Positions 1 through 9,135 of a stretch of DNA of 64,000 bases are shown in pieces. Location of the stretch: positions 669,060 to 733,059 of the forward strand of contig NZ_KI535295.1 in assembly GCF_000482325.1 (NCBI RefSeq). The letters run 5' to 3'. Source of the stretch: Bacillus sp. UNC438CL73TsuS30 (lineage in GTDB: Bacteria; Bacillota; Bacilli; Bacillales; Cytobacillaceae). How positions within the stretch are numbered: the stretch's first letter is position 1; each line of letters begins with the position of its first letter. The position numbers and the translations under genes were made by a program. The notes beneath the pieces were generated by a model. It saw only the letters and a program-made list of their open reading frames with translations, had not been told where the DNA came from and did no database searches.

Positions 1-335
1 TAATGGGAGAGCCGAAAAAGATTCAGGCTACCGGTGGTTTCGCCAGATCTGAGCTATGGAGGCAGATGATGGCTGATATCTTTAACCAGGATGTCTCGAT
101 TCCGGAGAGCTTTGAAAGTTCTTGTTTAGGGGCAGCAATTTTGGGGCTTTACAGTATGGGTGAAATTGATTCATTAAATGCAGTTTCGAGTATGGTTGGC
201 GCGACCCACCATCACATACCAAATAGCGAGAATGTATCGATCTATGAAGATTTAACACCAATCTATATCCGACTATCGCGGATTTTGCAGGAAGAGTATG
301 AAAATATAGCCGCATTCCAGAAGAAATGGGTGTAA
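1..335 (+). CDS. gntK: Gluconokinase (FGGY kinase), C-terminal end only
   Basis: The reading frame is already open at the window edge, so the 5' part is missing. The visible 110 residues carry the FGGY-kinase C-terminal signature: an ATGGFARS stretch near the start (the ATP-side glycine motif), then W-R-Q-M-M-A-D and the SSCLGAAILGLY helix. The combination is typical of gluconokinase, which phosphorylates gluconate to 6-phosphogluconate in the cytosol. Family-level assignment is secure. Gluconate rather than another sugar is likely but rests on the tail alone. A strong intrinsic terminator follows directly, so this is the last gene of its unit. Confidence 0.8.
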   Translation, partial: MGEPKKIQATGGFARSELWRQMMADIFNQDVSIPESFESSCLGAAILGLYSMGEIDSLNAVSSMVGATHHHIPNSENVSIYEDLTPIYIRLSRILQEEYENIAAFQKKWV

Positions 336-353
336 AAGGTTTTTTGGCTGCAG

Positions 354-391
354 ATTGTCCTTCATCAAAGTGATGAAGGACAATTTTTTTA
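354..391 (+). terminator. Rho-independent terminator after gluconokinase
   Basis: A perfect 13-bp stem (TTGTCCTTCATCA and its complement) with a 3-nt loop is followed by seven T residues. It closes the gluconokinase unit and insulates it from fhs. Confidence 0.93.
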
Positions 392-574
392 AGTTATGAA
401 AGAGATTTGGTGTTGGATAACAATTATTTATTTTTTTATAAATTCAAAAAGTGTTCATTTTTTGTGGGTTATTTTACAATGTATAAAGTATCCACCAATG
501 TTAAAATTTGAATGTAACCGGATTCAAAGAGTTTCAGATTCATTCATGTTACTAACTTCAAGGGAGAGATTGTT

Positions 575-2245
575 TTGAAGACAGATGTTCAGATTGCTCA
601 GGAAGCACAAATGAAGAAGATTCATGAGATTGCAGATTACCTTGGAATTCATGAACACGAATTAGAACCTTACGGAAGATATAAAGCGAAGGTTTCATTA
701 GAAGTTTTAAAGAGACTAGAGAACAAACCAAATGGCAAGCTTATACTTGTTACTGCCATTAATCCAACCCCAGCCGGAGAGGGAAAAACAACGATAAATG
801 TCGGACTTTCAATGGCGTTAAATAAGATTGGGAAGAAAACAATCACCGCATTAAGAGAACCATCGCTTGGACCATGCTTCGGCATAAAAGGCGGTGCAGC
901 AGGCGGGGGCTATGCTCAAGTCGTGCCAATGGATGACATTAATCTCCACTTTACCGGAGATTTCCATGCGATTACTTCTGCTCATAATTTACTGGCAGCG
1001 CTGCTAGATAACCATATACATCAAGGAAACGCGCTTAACATCGATCCAAAGCGAATAGTTTGGAAAAGGGTTCTCGACATGAATGACCGGGCTCTCAGAA
1101 ATATCATTATCGGTCTTGGCGGTAAAGCAGACGGCTTTGTTAGACAAAGCGGCTTTGATATTACGGTAGCATCAGAAATAATGGCCATACTATGTTTATC
1201 TACCAGTTTATCAGACCTGAAAGAGCGGCTTTCCAAAATGGTTGTTGCCTATGCCAAAGAAGGAAAAGCTGTTACCGCGGGAGAACTACAAGCGACCGGA
1301 GCAATGGCGTTATTATTGAAAGACGCTATTATGCCAAACCTGGTGCAAACCCTAGAAAATACTCCTGCGTTCATTCATGGGGGACCTTTCGCAAATATAG
1401 CCCATGGCTGTAACTCGGTTATGGCGACAACCGTTGCTTTAAAGCTAGCGGAATATGTCGTAACCGAAGCCGGATTTGGAGCAGATCTTGGTGCGGAGAA
1501 ATTTTTTGATATTAAGTGTAGATTTGCCGGTCTAAAACCGGATGCCGCCGTGATTGTTGCGACCATTCGTGCGCTTAAGATGAATGGCGGTGTTCCTAAG
1601 AATGAACTTGGCTTTGAAAACCTTCCTGGACTCGAAGCAGGTATTGCGAATCTCGAGAGACATCTTGAAAATGTTGAGAAATTTGGTGTTCCTGCAGTTG
1701 TTGCGATCAATAGATTCCCAACAGATACAGATGCAGAGATTGAACTGTTACGAGAAAAATGTGCCACAAAGGGTGTAGAAGTTGTTCTTGCTGAAGTCTT
1801 TACAAAGGGCGGCGAAGGCGGAATTGAATTAGCCCATAAAGTAGTAGAAATTTGTGAAACAAAAGAAGCACATTATGCGCCCCTTTATGATGTTGATGGA
1901 ACCATCGAAGAAAAAATCACTACGGTTGCAACAGAAATCTACCGTGCTGAAAGAGTGGAATTCACTTCTGCTGCTAAAAAACAGATTGATGAAATCGCAG
2001 CTCTTGGTCTAGATAAGATGCCAATTTGTATGGCAAAAACACAGTATTCATTCTCTGACAACCCGGGATTATTAGGTGCGCCAACCGGATTTACTTTAAC
2101 AGTCAGAGAGGTGAAGGTTTCTGCAGGTGCCGGATTTATTGTGGCACTGACCGGCGACATTATGACAATGCCAGGTCTCCCAAAGATTCCGGCAGCGAAC
2201 GGAATGGATATTACAGAAGATGGAGAGATTATTGGTCTTTCTTAA
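575..2245 (+). CDS. fhs: Formate--tetrahydrofolate ligase
   Basis: Catalyses ATP + formate + THF to 10-formyl-THF (reversible; can yield ATP from formyl-THF). The 556-residue length matches the family. The P-loop-like [10 protein letters not shown] motif lies near residue 66, followed by the conserved [22 protein letters not shown] region (split here only for description) and GGVPK near residue 335. The start is TTG at 575, chosen because AGGGAGAGA sits about 6 nt upstream. It is followed 14 nt later by folD and then fchA, so the three probably form one transcript. Together they interconvert formimino-, methenyl-, methylene- and formyl-THF. This operon lies just upstream of a histidine-degradation-like island. 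Confidence 0.96.
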   Translation: MKTDVQIAQEAQMKKIHEIADYLGIHEHELEPYGRYKAKVSLEVLKRLENKPNGKLILVTAINPTPAGEGKTTINVGLSMALNKIGKKTITALREPSLGPCFGIKGGAAGGGYAQVVPMDDINLHFTGDFHAITSAHNLLAALLDNHIHQGNALNIDPKRIVWKRVLDMNDRALRNIIIGLGGKADGFVRQSGFDITVASEIMAILCLSTSLSDLKERLSKMVVAYAKEGKAVTAGELQATGAMALLLKDAIMPNLVQTLENTPAFIHGGPFANIAHGCNSVMATTVALKLAEYVVTEAGFGADLGAEKFFDIKCRFAGLKPDAAVIVATIRALKMNGGVPKNELGFENLPGLEAGIANLERHLENVEKFGVPAVVAINRFPTDTDAEIELLREKCATKGVEVVLAEVFTKGGEGGIELAHKVVEICETKEAHYAPLYDVDGTIEEKITTVATEIYRAERVEFTSAAKKQIDEIAALGLDKMPICMAKTQYSFSDNPGLLGAPTGFTLTVREVKVSAGAGFIVALTGDIMTMPGLPKIPAANGMDITEDGEIIGLS

Positions 2246-2259
2246 ATGGAGGAGTATTA

Positions 2260-3114
2260 ATGGGTACAAGACTTGATGGAAAGCCAGTCGTTCAGTTTTT
2301 AAGGGAACATATTAAATCACGTGTGGGTGAATTAAGAGAGAACTATATTTTCCCCACGCTTTTATTGATTCGACTTGGAGAACGTGAGGATGATATTTTC
2401 TATGAAAAAAGCATTTTAAAGAATTGTGAACTTCTAGGAATTAAGGGAACAGTTAAACAACTTCCTTCTTCGATATCAATGGATCAACTTAAGAAGGTTT
2501 TCGTGGAGGCCAATAACAATCCTTCTATTCATGGAATCATGATTTTTAGACCTCTTCCGGATCACCTAGATTTGAATATCATTCGTAATTTAATTGACCC
2601 TATCAAAGATATTGATGGCATGTCCCCAGTTAACCTTGAAAAGGTCTTTGAAGGCAATTCCACTGGGTTTGCGCCATGCACTTCAAAAGCAGTAATGGAA
2701 ATATTGAAATATTATGATATTCCTCTTAATGGAGCAAATGTTGTTGTAGCAGGCAGAAGTCTTGTTGTCGGTAAGCCTCTTGCCATGCTTTTCTTAGATG
2801 AAAATGCTACAGTGTCCATTTGTCATTCGAGGACAAAGGAGATGCCGTCTCTCACATCAAAGGCAGATCTTGTCGTTGCGGCCATTGGGAAAGCTAAGTT
2901 TATGACTAGAGAATATTTTAGTGAAAATTCGATTGTTGTCGATGTAGGTGTTAATGATGATGGCACCGGAAAAATTTGCGGGGATGTCGATTTTGATTCG
3001 GTTTTGGACAAAGTCAAAGCGATTACACCGGCAACAGGTGGAGTCGGAATTATCACGACGACAATTTTATTGGATCATGTGGTGCAGGCATGTGAAAGAT
3101 TAACTGGTATTTAA
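2260..3114 (+). CDS. folD: FolD-type methylene-THF dehydrogenase / methenyl-THF cyclohydrolase (divergent)
   Basis: 284 residues, the usual FolD length. The catalytic Tyr/Lys pair is present (Y48, K54 in YEKSILK). The KDIDGMSP loop (D117, D119) and the Rossmann glycine region GRSLVVGKP, binding NAD(P), are also seen. The canonical VQLPLP motif is changed to IFRPLP, so the usual active-site Gln is Phe96 and the next residue is Arg97. This departs from housekeeping FolD and resembles, from memory, variants found in formimino-THF or acetogenic gene sets. ATG start with GGAGG upstream. It is coupled to fhs and fchA, suggesting use in C1 flow from formimino-THF rather than general folate metabolism. 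Confidence 0.88.
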   Translation: MGTRLDGKPVVQFLREHIKSRVGELRENYIFPTLLLIRLGEREDDIFYEKSILKNCELLGIKGTVKQLPSSISMDQLKKVFVEANNNPSIHGIMIFRPLPDHLDLNIIRNLIDPIKDIDGMSPVNLEKVFEGNSTGFAPCTSKAVMEILKYYDIPLNGANVVVAGRSLVVGKPLAMLFLDENATVSICHSRTKEMPSLTSKADLVVAAIGKAKFMTREYFSENSIVVDVGVNDDGTGKICGDVDFDSVLDKVKAITPATGGVGIITTTILLDHVVQACERLTGI

Positions 3115-3170
3115 ATAATTTAAACGTATCTGCTATTTTTGGAGATTTTTACATATGAGGGGGAATTCCT

Positions 3171-3794
3171 TTGTTAGAAAAAAGCTGCCATGATTTTATC
3201 GAAGAGCTTTCAGCAAAATCACCTGTGCCGGGCGGAGGCGGTGCTTCAGCATATGTAGGAGCACTTGGAATGGCATTGGGGAGTATGGTCGGAAACCTTA
3301 CCATTGGGAAAAAGAAATATAAGGATGTTGAAGAGGATATCATCGAACTTTTAAATAAATCAGAAGTGATAATCGGTCAATTGAAAGCTTTAGTCCAGAA
3401 GGATGCCGAAGTGTTTTACCCGTTGTCACAGGCCTATGGCTTACCCACAACAACAGAAGAAGAAAAGAACAATAAGGAATCCGTTTTGCAGGAAGCTCTC
3501 ATTGAAGCATCAAGGATACCGCTTGAGATTGCAAAAAACTGCTTAGAAGCAATCCGATTACATGAAGAGTATGCAAAAAAAGGTACGAGGATTGCGATTA
3601 GTGATGTTGGTGTGGGGGTTGCATTTTGTAAGGCGGCACTCCAAGGGGCAAAGCTCAATGTATTGATTAATACGAAAATCATGAAGAATCAGGAATTGAA
3701 AACTAAGATTGAAAATGAACTTTTTGAAATTGAGAGAGTTGGATTAGCTAAGGCGGATCAAATCTATCAGGAAGTTGAAAAGATGTTGGGTTGA
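3171..3794 (+). CDS. fchA: Formimino-THF cyclodeaminase / methenyl-THF cyclohydrolase (FTCD_C family)
   Basis: 207 residues covering the whole FTCD_C domain. The signature SPVPGGGGASAYVGALG lies near residues 16-32 and the remainder is helical. Members release ammonia from 5-formimino-THF to give 5,10-methenyl-THF. The TTG start at 3171 is supported by GAGGGGG 8 nt upstream. It ends the fhs-folD-fchA operon. A glutamate formiminotransferase domain, which would deliver formimino groups from formiminoglutamate, is not fused here and not seen elsewhere in the window. The enzyme may serve the nearby Hut-like pathway, but that link is inference from position. Confidence 0.88.
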   Translation: MLEKSCHDFIEELSAKSPVPGGGGASAYVGALGMALGSMVGNLTIGKKKYKDVEEDIIELLNKSEVIIGQLKALVQKDAEVFYPLSQAYGLPTTTEEEKNNKESVLQEALIEASRIPLEIAKNCLEAIRLHEEYAKKGTRIAISDVGVGVAFCKAALQGAKLNVLINTKIMKNQELKTKIENELFEIERVGLAKADQIYQEVEKMLG

Positions 3795-3796
3795 AA

Positions 3797-3831
3797 GTGG
3801 GGACTGGAATTTTCCGGTCTCTTTTTTAATT
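3797..3831 (+). terminator. Terminator after fchA
   Basis: A stem of about nine pairs (GGGACTGGA with TCCGGTCTC, including G-U pairs) is followed by six T residues just after the fchA stop. It ends the C1 operon. The rest of the gap to 3999 shows nothing else I recognise. Confidence 0.75.
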
Positions 3832-3999
3832 TTGTAGTATAAGTGAAGTTTATGTTTACTTTTCGGTTTGGTCGATAGCATTCCACTTGCCTGATGGAAC
3901 CAAAGTCAAGTTCGTAATTTTGTCATGATTAGTAACATCTTGAGGTTAAAAATCAATGTAGAATAAAAAGGGAAAATAGTTTTTGAAAGGTCTGGTATC

Positions 4000-4884
4000 A
4001 TGAAAAAATTAATGTTCTATATGATAAGTCTGTTGGTAATCATCATGGCAGGTTGCGGGGGAACAAAAGACTTTCAAGTTAAGCTTTCAACGCCTAATAC
4101 CTTTACGGAGGGAAAGACCTATCCGATGCAAATTAAAATTACAGATCAAAAGGGAAATCCGGTCAAGGGAGCTCATGTTACGGCAGAATTAAATATGAAA
4201 ACCATGGACCATGGAACAATCCCTGTAACGGTTGAAGAAACCGAGGATGGGAAGTATATTGGCCTAAGTAAATTAGCCATGAATGGGGATTGGATTGCCA
4301 CCATAAAAGTGGAGAGAAACGGAAAATCTGTTGAAGAAGAAAAGGAATTTTCAGCCGAGGCCGCTACAAAGGAAAATGCCCATAGGGTAACAAAACAGGT
4401 CTCCCTGCCAGATTTTAATCTAAAAGACCAAAACGGAAACCAAATCACAAAAAAGGACTTTTTAGGGAAGGCTGTGGTACTGACCTTTACGTATGTCAAA
4501 TGTGCAGATCCTAATGCCTGCCCAGTATTATTGGCAAACTTCCGTAATTTACAAGAAGACCTTAAAACAAGGGGGATAGATACAGACAAAATTCTGCTCG
4601 CATCCGTCACTGTTGACCCGGAAAATGACACTCCACAAGCGATGAATAAACATGCAAAAGAAATAAATTTTGATATGACCTATCTTAAAATGCTAACTGG
4701 AAAAATGAGCGAAATCAAAAAAGTGGCCAATACCCTCGGTGAGCATTTTGAAAAACAAGGTAATGTTGTCATGCATGACAATAAAACGTTTATTTTTAAC
4801 CCTAATGGGGAATTAACGCACGAATTTACCGGGAGCATGATAGATAGGGAAGAATTATTTCAAGTTGTAGCTGAAAATAAATAA
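4000..4884 (+). CDS. Lipoprotein with YtkA-like and SCO1/SenC domains
   Basis: 294 residues. The signal peptide ends in a lipobox (IMAGC, Cys19), so the protein is anchored outside the membrane. Residues about 25-120 look like the YtkA-like fold (beta-rich, with MDHGTIP). Residues about 133-290 are a SCO1/SenC thioredoxin-like domain of the sort that delivers copper to cytochrome oxidase CuA. The metal-binding pair is unusual: SCO proteins have C-x3-C, here it is C-ADPNA-C, i.e. C-x5-C. The conserved distal His is present (VVMHDNKTF). Not in an obvious operon; bidirectional terminator downstream. Role in copper handling or thiol redox is inferred from family. Confidence 0.85.
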   Translation: MKKLMFYMISLLVIIMAGCGGTKDFQVKLSTPNTFTEGKTYPMQIKITDQKGNPVKGAHVTAELNMKTMDHGTIPVTVEETEDGKYIGLSKLAMNGDWIATIKVERNGKSVEEEKEFSAEAATKENAHRVTKQVSLPDFNLKDQNGNQITKKDFLGKAVVLTFTYVKCADPNACPVLLANFRNLQEDLKTRGIDTDKILLASVTVDPENDTPQAMNKHAKEINFDMTYLKMLTGKMSEIKKVANTLGEHFEKQGNVVMHDNKTFIFNPNGELTHEFTGSMIDREELFQVVAENK

Positions 4885-4898
4885 ACAAAAGGTTTTAA

Positions 4899-4951
4899 TA
4901 AAAAAGTGCCAAGCATATGTGAAGTTTTCACATACGCTTGGCACTTTTTTT
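4899..4951. terminator. Bidirectional terminator between convergent genes
   Basis: A long near-perfect hairpin (AAAAAGTGCCAAGC ... GCTTGGCACTTTTT) is flanked by A-run and T-run, so it can stop transcription from the SCO-like gene (+) and from the sigma-54 activator (-). Confidence 0.93.
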
Positions 4952-6665
4952 ATTTACCGTTTGGCTTTACGAGCCCATGTTTTTTAATATGATACTGTAA
5001 GCTTTGTCTCGTGATTCCGAGTGTTTTGGCTGCTTTAGAGATGTTCCAATCCACTTCGTCCAGTGTCTTTTGAATGTAATGCTCCTGTGAGTTCGAAAAA
5101 ATCGATTTAAACGGATTCTTTTTTAACTCTTTTTGCTTTTCTACTTTTATCGATGGTGCCGCTAATAATTTTTTCTTCATATAGGCTGGAAGGTGGTCGG
5201 TACCAATTTCCTTATCATTTTCATTGACTCGTATAATTAAATTTTCGATTAAATGCTCTAATTCCCTTGTGTTACCAGGCCAATGATATTGAAGCAACAT
5301 CGAAAGCAATGCATTTGAGAGATGAGGCACATCCTTATTGAATTTTCTCTTATATTTTTCAATGAAAAACTGAATGAAAAAGTGAATATCTTCTGTTCGC
5401 TCGCGCAGTGGAGTAATATAGAGACTTGTGTGTGCAAGCCTGTAAAACAAATCAAGACGCATCCTGCCGTCGTCGATTAATTTTTCCGGATCCTCGTTGG
5501 AGGCACTTATTACAGTGCATTCTACAGGTGTTACCTCATTGGACCCTACCCTGCGGACTAATCTCTCCTGAAGAACACGAATTAATTTAGATTGTAGGGT
5601 CATGGGCATCGAGTTAATTTCATCTAGAAAAAGTGTGCCGTTTTTGGCATATTCAAAAAGTCCAATTTGGTTTGTTGCTCCTGTAAAGGCTCCCTTGATG
5701 GTTCCAAATAATGTACTTTCTAATAGCGTTTCCGGGATAGCAGCACAGTTTATCGCAACAAAGGGACTTTCCGCTCTTGGACTGTGATTATGCAAGCTCT
5801 GCGCAAATAGTTCTTTACCAGTTCCTGTTTCCCCAACGATTAACACATCGGTATTATGGACTGCAATGTTCTCCGCTTCCTGAATTAAATTCTTTAGCGC
5901 CATGCTTTTTCCTTTAATATCATCAAAGGAAAAAGTCGTTCCATTTTTATTGGGCCGATCATTAGCGCCAGAGTTGACAATTTGCCTTCTCATTTCAATC
6001 GTTTGATGGAGCTGATTTTTAAGATGGGATTCATTTGTACTGATTGAAAAAACAGCAACAGTTTCTCCATCTTGTTGGATTGGATACGTACTATAATTCA
6101 CATATTTAGGTACACCATTAACCATGGAGTGTGCTCGATACCGGGAGAAAATGGGTTTACCGGTTTTAAAGGTATGTTTATGCTCTGAATATTGCGGGTT
6201 ATAATTATAGGCCTCCCAAAGATGTTTTCCAAGAATTTCTCTGCTATCCAAACCTTCTAATTTTTCCTGCGCATTGTTATAGAGCACAATCTTCCCATGC
6301 CTATCACTCATCATTACGCCTTCGTTCAAAGATTCTATTATTTTTTCAAGGCAGTATAACCTAGCGTCCTGATTGGTCGATAGATTCGTTGTATCTTTTA
6401 TACATAAAATCAAATATTCCTCGTCAATTGAGAATTTTTTAACCTCTATTGCCAACTTCTTTTCGTTTATGGTCACTTGATAGATTTGATTCTCTACTAA
6501 GGGTTCCTGGTTACATGGTAGAAAAAGAAAGATATCCTTCCCAACCGTGAGATTCAATTGAAGGTCATCTTTCACATCATAAAATAAAATATCGTTATGA
6601 TCGTCTAAAACAATAACTCCATCAACAAAACTTCTAATCAGTGAACCGATTGATGCTGGATTCAT
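4950..6665 (-). CDS. Sigma-54-dependent transcriptional activator (PAS-AAA+-Fis HTH, RocR-like)
   Basis: 571 residues from the ATG at 6665, chosen over an upstream GTG because AAAGGAGG lies 7-8 nt before it. An N-terminal PAS-like segment and a second PAS (about residues 107-215) precede an AAA+ domain with Walker A GETGTGKE, the sigma-54-contacting GAFTGA loop, Walker B-type LFLDEI and the R-finger region. The C-terminus is a Fis-type HTH (NISKAAKTLGITRQSLQYH). It would sense a small molecule and remodel sigma-54 polymerase. It is divergent from the LIV-type importer. Three sigma-54 promoters with shared 17-bp sites in this window are its likely targets. The effector is unknown. Confidence 0.95.
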   Translation of the reverse strand: MNPASIGSLIRSFVDGVIVLDDHNDILFYDVKDDLQLNLTVGKDIFLFLPCNQEPLVENQIYQVTINEKKLAIEVKKFSIDEEYLILCIKDTTNLSTNQDARLYCLEKIIESLNEGVMMSDRHGKIVLYNNAQEKLEGLDSREILGKHLWEAYNYNPQYSEHKHTFKTGKPIFSRYRAHSMVNGVPKYVNYSTYPIQQDGETVAVFSISTNESHLKNQLHQTIEMRRQIVNSGANDRPNKNGTTFSFDDIKGKSMALKNLIQEAENIAVHNTDVLIVGETGTGKELFAQSLHNHSPRAESPFVAINCAAIPETLLESTLFGTIKGAFTGATNQIGLFEYAKNGTLFLDEINSMPMTLQSKLIRVLQERLVRRVGSNEVTPVECTVISASNEDPEKLIDDGRMRLDLFYRLAHTSLYITPLRERTEDIHFFIQFFIEKYKRKFNKDVPHLSNALLSMLLQYHWPGNTRELEHLIENLIIRVNENDKEIGTDHLPAYMKKKLLAAPSIKVEKQKELKKNPFKSIFSNSQEHYIQKTLDEVDWNISKAAKTLGITRQSLQYHIKKHGLVKPNGK

Positions 6666-6736
6666 TATAAAGCCCTCCTTTATACACACCTATTTCAGAA
6701 TATATCATTTAATAGGAAAAGTTAAAACAGTCTGCA

Positions 6737-6753
6737 TGCAAAAAACATCTGCA
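6737..6753. promoter_or_regulatory. Putative activator site (UAS) 1 before importer operon
   Basis: TGCAAAAAACATCTGCA, an imperfect palindrome TGCA-N9-TGCA. The same 17-mer recurs at 11705 (one change) and 20109 (exact). It lies about 195 bp before the -24/-12 promoter of the importer and also just upstream of the divergent activator gene, so it could mediate autoregulation. Confidence 0.78.
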
Positions 6754-6815
6754 GAATAGAAAGTTTGATTTTACAAGAATGGAAACTTAATTCCTTTAGC
6801 GCTTTATTAGGGTAT

Positions 6816-6832
6816 TGCAAAAAATATCTGCG
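6816..6832. promoter_or_regulatory. Putative activator site (UAS) 2 before importer operon
   Basis: TGCAAAAAATATCTGCG, same family as the site at 6737, start-to-start distance 79 bp. It is 116 bp upstream of the sigma-54 promoter. Confidence 0.75.
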
Positions 6833-6931
6833 TTTTTTTAAACTTTTTTTAAAAAGTAAAGGTTATCAAAAAAAATTTCAACCCCTATAATTTCACACTT
6901 TTCTGAAAAAGTAAAGGAGATAGTAGGACTA

Positions 6932-6947
6932 TGGCATATTTCTTGCA
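6932..6947 (+). promoter_or_regulatory. Sigma-54 (-24/-12) promoter of the LIV-type importer
   Basis: TGGCATATTTCTTGCA fits the consensus TGGCAC-N5-TTGCA with one change (C to T). It lies 59 bp before the GTG start of the binding-protein gene. Confidence 0.85.
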
Positions 6948-7005
6948 ATAAATAGAATGAGAAATTACTAGACTTTATTTTATAAAAGAAAGTGAGTGAT
7001 GTGCA

Positions 7006-8157
7006 GTGAAAAAACGCAGTTTCATTCTTTCCGGTTTGTTAGGGATTTCATTGTTGGTAACAGGCTGTGCAAGCAATCAATCGTCGGGTACAACATCAAG
7101 TAAGGGTGCAATAAAAATCGGCTGGGTAGGTCCTTTGACAGGTCCGACATCAACAGATGGTACACTTAGCCGGAATGCTGCACAACTTGCCATTGAACAG
7201 TTTAACAAAGATGGGGGTGTGGACGGTAAAAAGGTCGAGCTTGTTGCGGAAGATGATCAAGGAAAACCGGAGGAAGCGTTAAAAGCCGTACAGAAGCTGA
7301 TTAATAGTGATAAAGTTTTGGGTATCGTTGGCGGTGGTTACAGCGGTCCAATGAAAACGGTTACGCCTAAGGTTCAATCTGCTAAGGTTCCGATGGTTGT
7401 GGCCTATGCCGTTCATCCGGATATCACAAAAGGCGGCGATTATGTAAATCGTGTCATTTACACGGCAGATGTTCAAGGAAAAGCAATGGCTGACTATGCT
7501 GTCAATGATCTGAAAAAGAAAAACATCGCCGTTATGTATGTAGATATTGATTATGGAATCTCCATCTATAATGCATTCAAAGCCGAAGCTAAAAAACTTG
7601 GAGCTAATATTGTGATTGAGAAACCATTTAAAATGGGGGATAAAGATTTTAGCTCTGTTTTAACTGCTGTGAAAGAGTCGAAACCAGATGCTTTATATGT
7701 TGTTGGCTACTATAATGAGGCAGCAGGAATCGTTACACAATCGAAGGAATTAGGGATTGATGCACAGTTCTTAGGCGTAGATGGATTTGATTCCCCTAAA
7801 TTCCTGGAATTGGGTAAGGAAAATACACAAGGTGCAACTTTTACTACCTCGTTCTTTGCAACGGATACAAGGGAAGCAGTTCAAAACTTTGTTAAGGCAT
7901 GGCATGACAAATATAAAGATAGTGAACCAGACATGCTCTCATCCCAAAGCTTTGATGCAACGGAAGTTATTTTAGAAGCCATGAAAAAGGCTGGAACAGA
8001 TCGAGAAAAATTAGCTAAAGCAATTAACGAAACAAAGGATTTTGAAGGCACTTCCGGAAAAATTTCCTTTGATGCCCACCATGAAGTAGTAAAACCGGTC
8101 ATCTTTATGACAGTGAAGGATGGAAAATTCAAATACGTAAAATCTTTGAATTACTAA
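7006..8157 (+). CDS. ABC transporter substrate-binding lipoprotein, LIV/HAAT family
   Basis: 383 residues. The signal peptide carries a lipobox (VTGCAS, Cys about 21). The mature protein starts with IKIGWVGPLTGP, typical of periplasmic-binding fold type I receptors for branched-chain amino acids, amides and aromatic acids (Peripla_BP_6). GTG start with a GTGAGTGAT-type ribosome site. It is the first gene of a five-gene importer operon driven by a sigma-54 promoter, next to catabolic genes. The substrate is therefore more likely the compound degraded by the island than leucine or valine; this is inference. A hairpin after the gene probably raises its expression over the membrane genes. Confidence 0.93.
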   Translation: MKKRSFILSGLLGISLLVTGCASNQSSGTTSSKGAIKIGWVGPLTGPTSTDGTLSRNAAQLAIEQFNKDGGVDGKKVELVAEDDQGKPEEALKAVQKLINSDKVLGIVGGGYSGPMKTVTPKVQSAKVPMVVAYAVHPDITKGGDYVNRVIYTADVQGKAMADYAVNDLKKKNIAVMYVDIDYGISIYNAFKAEAKKLGANIVIEKPFKMGDKDFSSVLTAVKESKPDALYVVGYYNEAAGIVTQSKELGIDAQFLGVDGFDSPKFLELGKENTQGATFTTSFFATDTREAVQNFVKAWHDKYKDSEPDMLSSQSFDATEVILEAMKKAGTDREKLAKAINETKDFEGTSGKISFDAHHEVVKPVIFMTVKDGKFKYVKSLNY

Positions 8158-8181
8158 GGTTCATTTGGACTTAAGCGGGAG

Positions 8182-8214
8182 GAGGAGGCCTTGGGTCTCC
8201 TCTTTGCTTTTTTT
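8182..8214 (+). terminator. Leaky intercistronic hairpin after the binding-protein gene
   Basis: Stem GAGGAGGCC with GGTCTCCTC, 3-nt loop, then TTTGCTTTTTTT. Located inside the operon; such partial terminators commonly set a high ratio of binding protein to permease. Confidence 0.75.
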
Positions 8215-8244
8215 ATAAGAAAAATCGAAAGGAATGAGGTAAAA

Positions 8245-9126
8245 ATGTTAGCACAACAACTTGTAAACGGGTTTGCAATAGGTTTTGTCTACATCCTTGT
8301 CTCTGTTGGCTTGACGATGGTGTATGGAGTCCTGAAACTATTGCATTTTGCACATGGCGTTATTTATATGGTCGGCGCCTTTGCTGCCATGATTGGAATT
8401 ATGTATCTTCATTTACCGTTTTTGGTCGCTTTAATTTTTGCGATGGTCGTTTCCGCAATTCTCGGGATGGCAATTGAACGCTTTGCCTATCGTCCACTTA
8501 GAGGCGGGCACCCAATTACAACATTAATTAGCGGTGTAGGTGTAGCAATCTTTCTCGAGAATTTATTCCAAGTTATTTTTTCTTCCGATACACAGCCGTT
8601 TCCAGAAACAGGGACAACCAATACCATCTATCATCTCAGTCAATCAGTCTCGCTTACGAATTATAAATTTTATATAATCCTAGCCGGTGTCATTGGACTC
8701 GGACTTCTATTCGCCTTCTTAAAATTTACGAAAATGGGCTTAGCAATTCAAGCAGTTGCACAGGATATGCGCGCCGCATCTTTAATGGGGGTAAATTCCA
8801 ATCGTGTTGTTTCAGTGACGTTTATGCTTGGGTCTGCTCTTGCAGCAGCTGCCGGTGTATTAGTTGCATTAAATTACAATTCTTTATTTCCAAGCATGGG
8901 CTCGATTCCTGGTCTAAAAGCATTTTGTGTTGTGGTTCTTGGAGGATTAGGATCCATCGGCGGCACGATTATCGGTGGATTAATCCTTGGCCTAGTAGAA
9001 ACGATGAGCGATGGATATTTGTCTGGAATGGTCATTGATAAAGATGCGATAGCCTTTGTTATTTTAATTTTTATCCTATTAATTAAACCGTCCGGATTGT
9101 TTGGGAAAAAAGTCGAGAAAGTGTAG
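8245..9126 (+). CDS. ABC transporter permease, LivH family
   Basis: 293 residues from the ATG at 8245, chosen because AAAGGAATGAGG lies just upstream; an in-frame start at 8191 falls within the terminator hairpin. Several hydrophobic helices are visible, beginning LAQQLVNGFAIGFVYILVSVGLTMVYGVLKLLHFAHG (an N-terminal LivH hallmark, quoted here only by its features: GLTMVYG and NFAHG-like HFAHG). The cytoplasmic coupling helix region A-x-D-x-x-A-A-x-L-M-G-V is present near residue 175. It forms the membrane pore with the LivM-type partner encoded next. Confidence 0.93.
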   Translation: MLAQQLVNGFAIGFVYILVSVGLTMVYGVLKLLHFAHGVIYMVGAFAAMIGIMYLHLPFLVALIFAMVVSAILGMAIERFAYRPLRGGHPITTLISGVGVAIFLENLFQVIFSSDTQPFPETGTTNTIYHLSQSVSLTNYKFYIILAGVIGLGLLFAFLKFTKMGLAIQAVAQDMRAASLMGVNSNRVVSVTFMLGSALAAAAGVLVALNYNSLFPSMGSIPGLKAFCVVVLGGLGSIGGTIIGGLILGLVETMSDGYLSGMVIDKDAIAFVILIFILLIKPSGLFGKKVEKV

Positions 9127-9135
9127 GTGAGGGTG

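Noticed and set aside
396..578. 60-codon open frame upstream of fhs
   Set aside because: Low-complexity, no ribosome site, overlaps the fhs start and promoter region.
4950..6665. Activator as RocR (arginine catabolism)
   Set aside because: The domain layout fits, but no roc genes are present and the target-like sites lie before the Hut-like genes.
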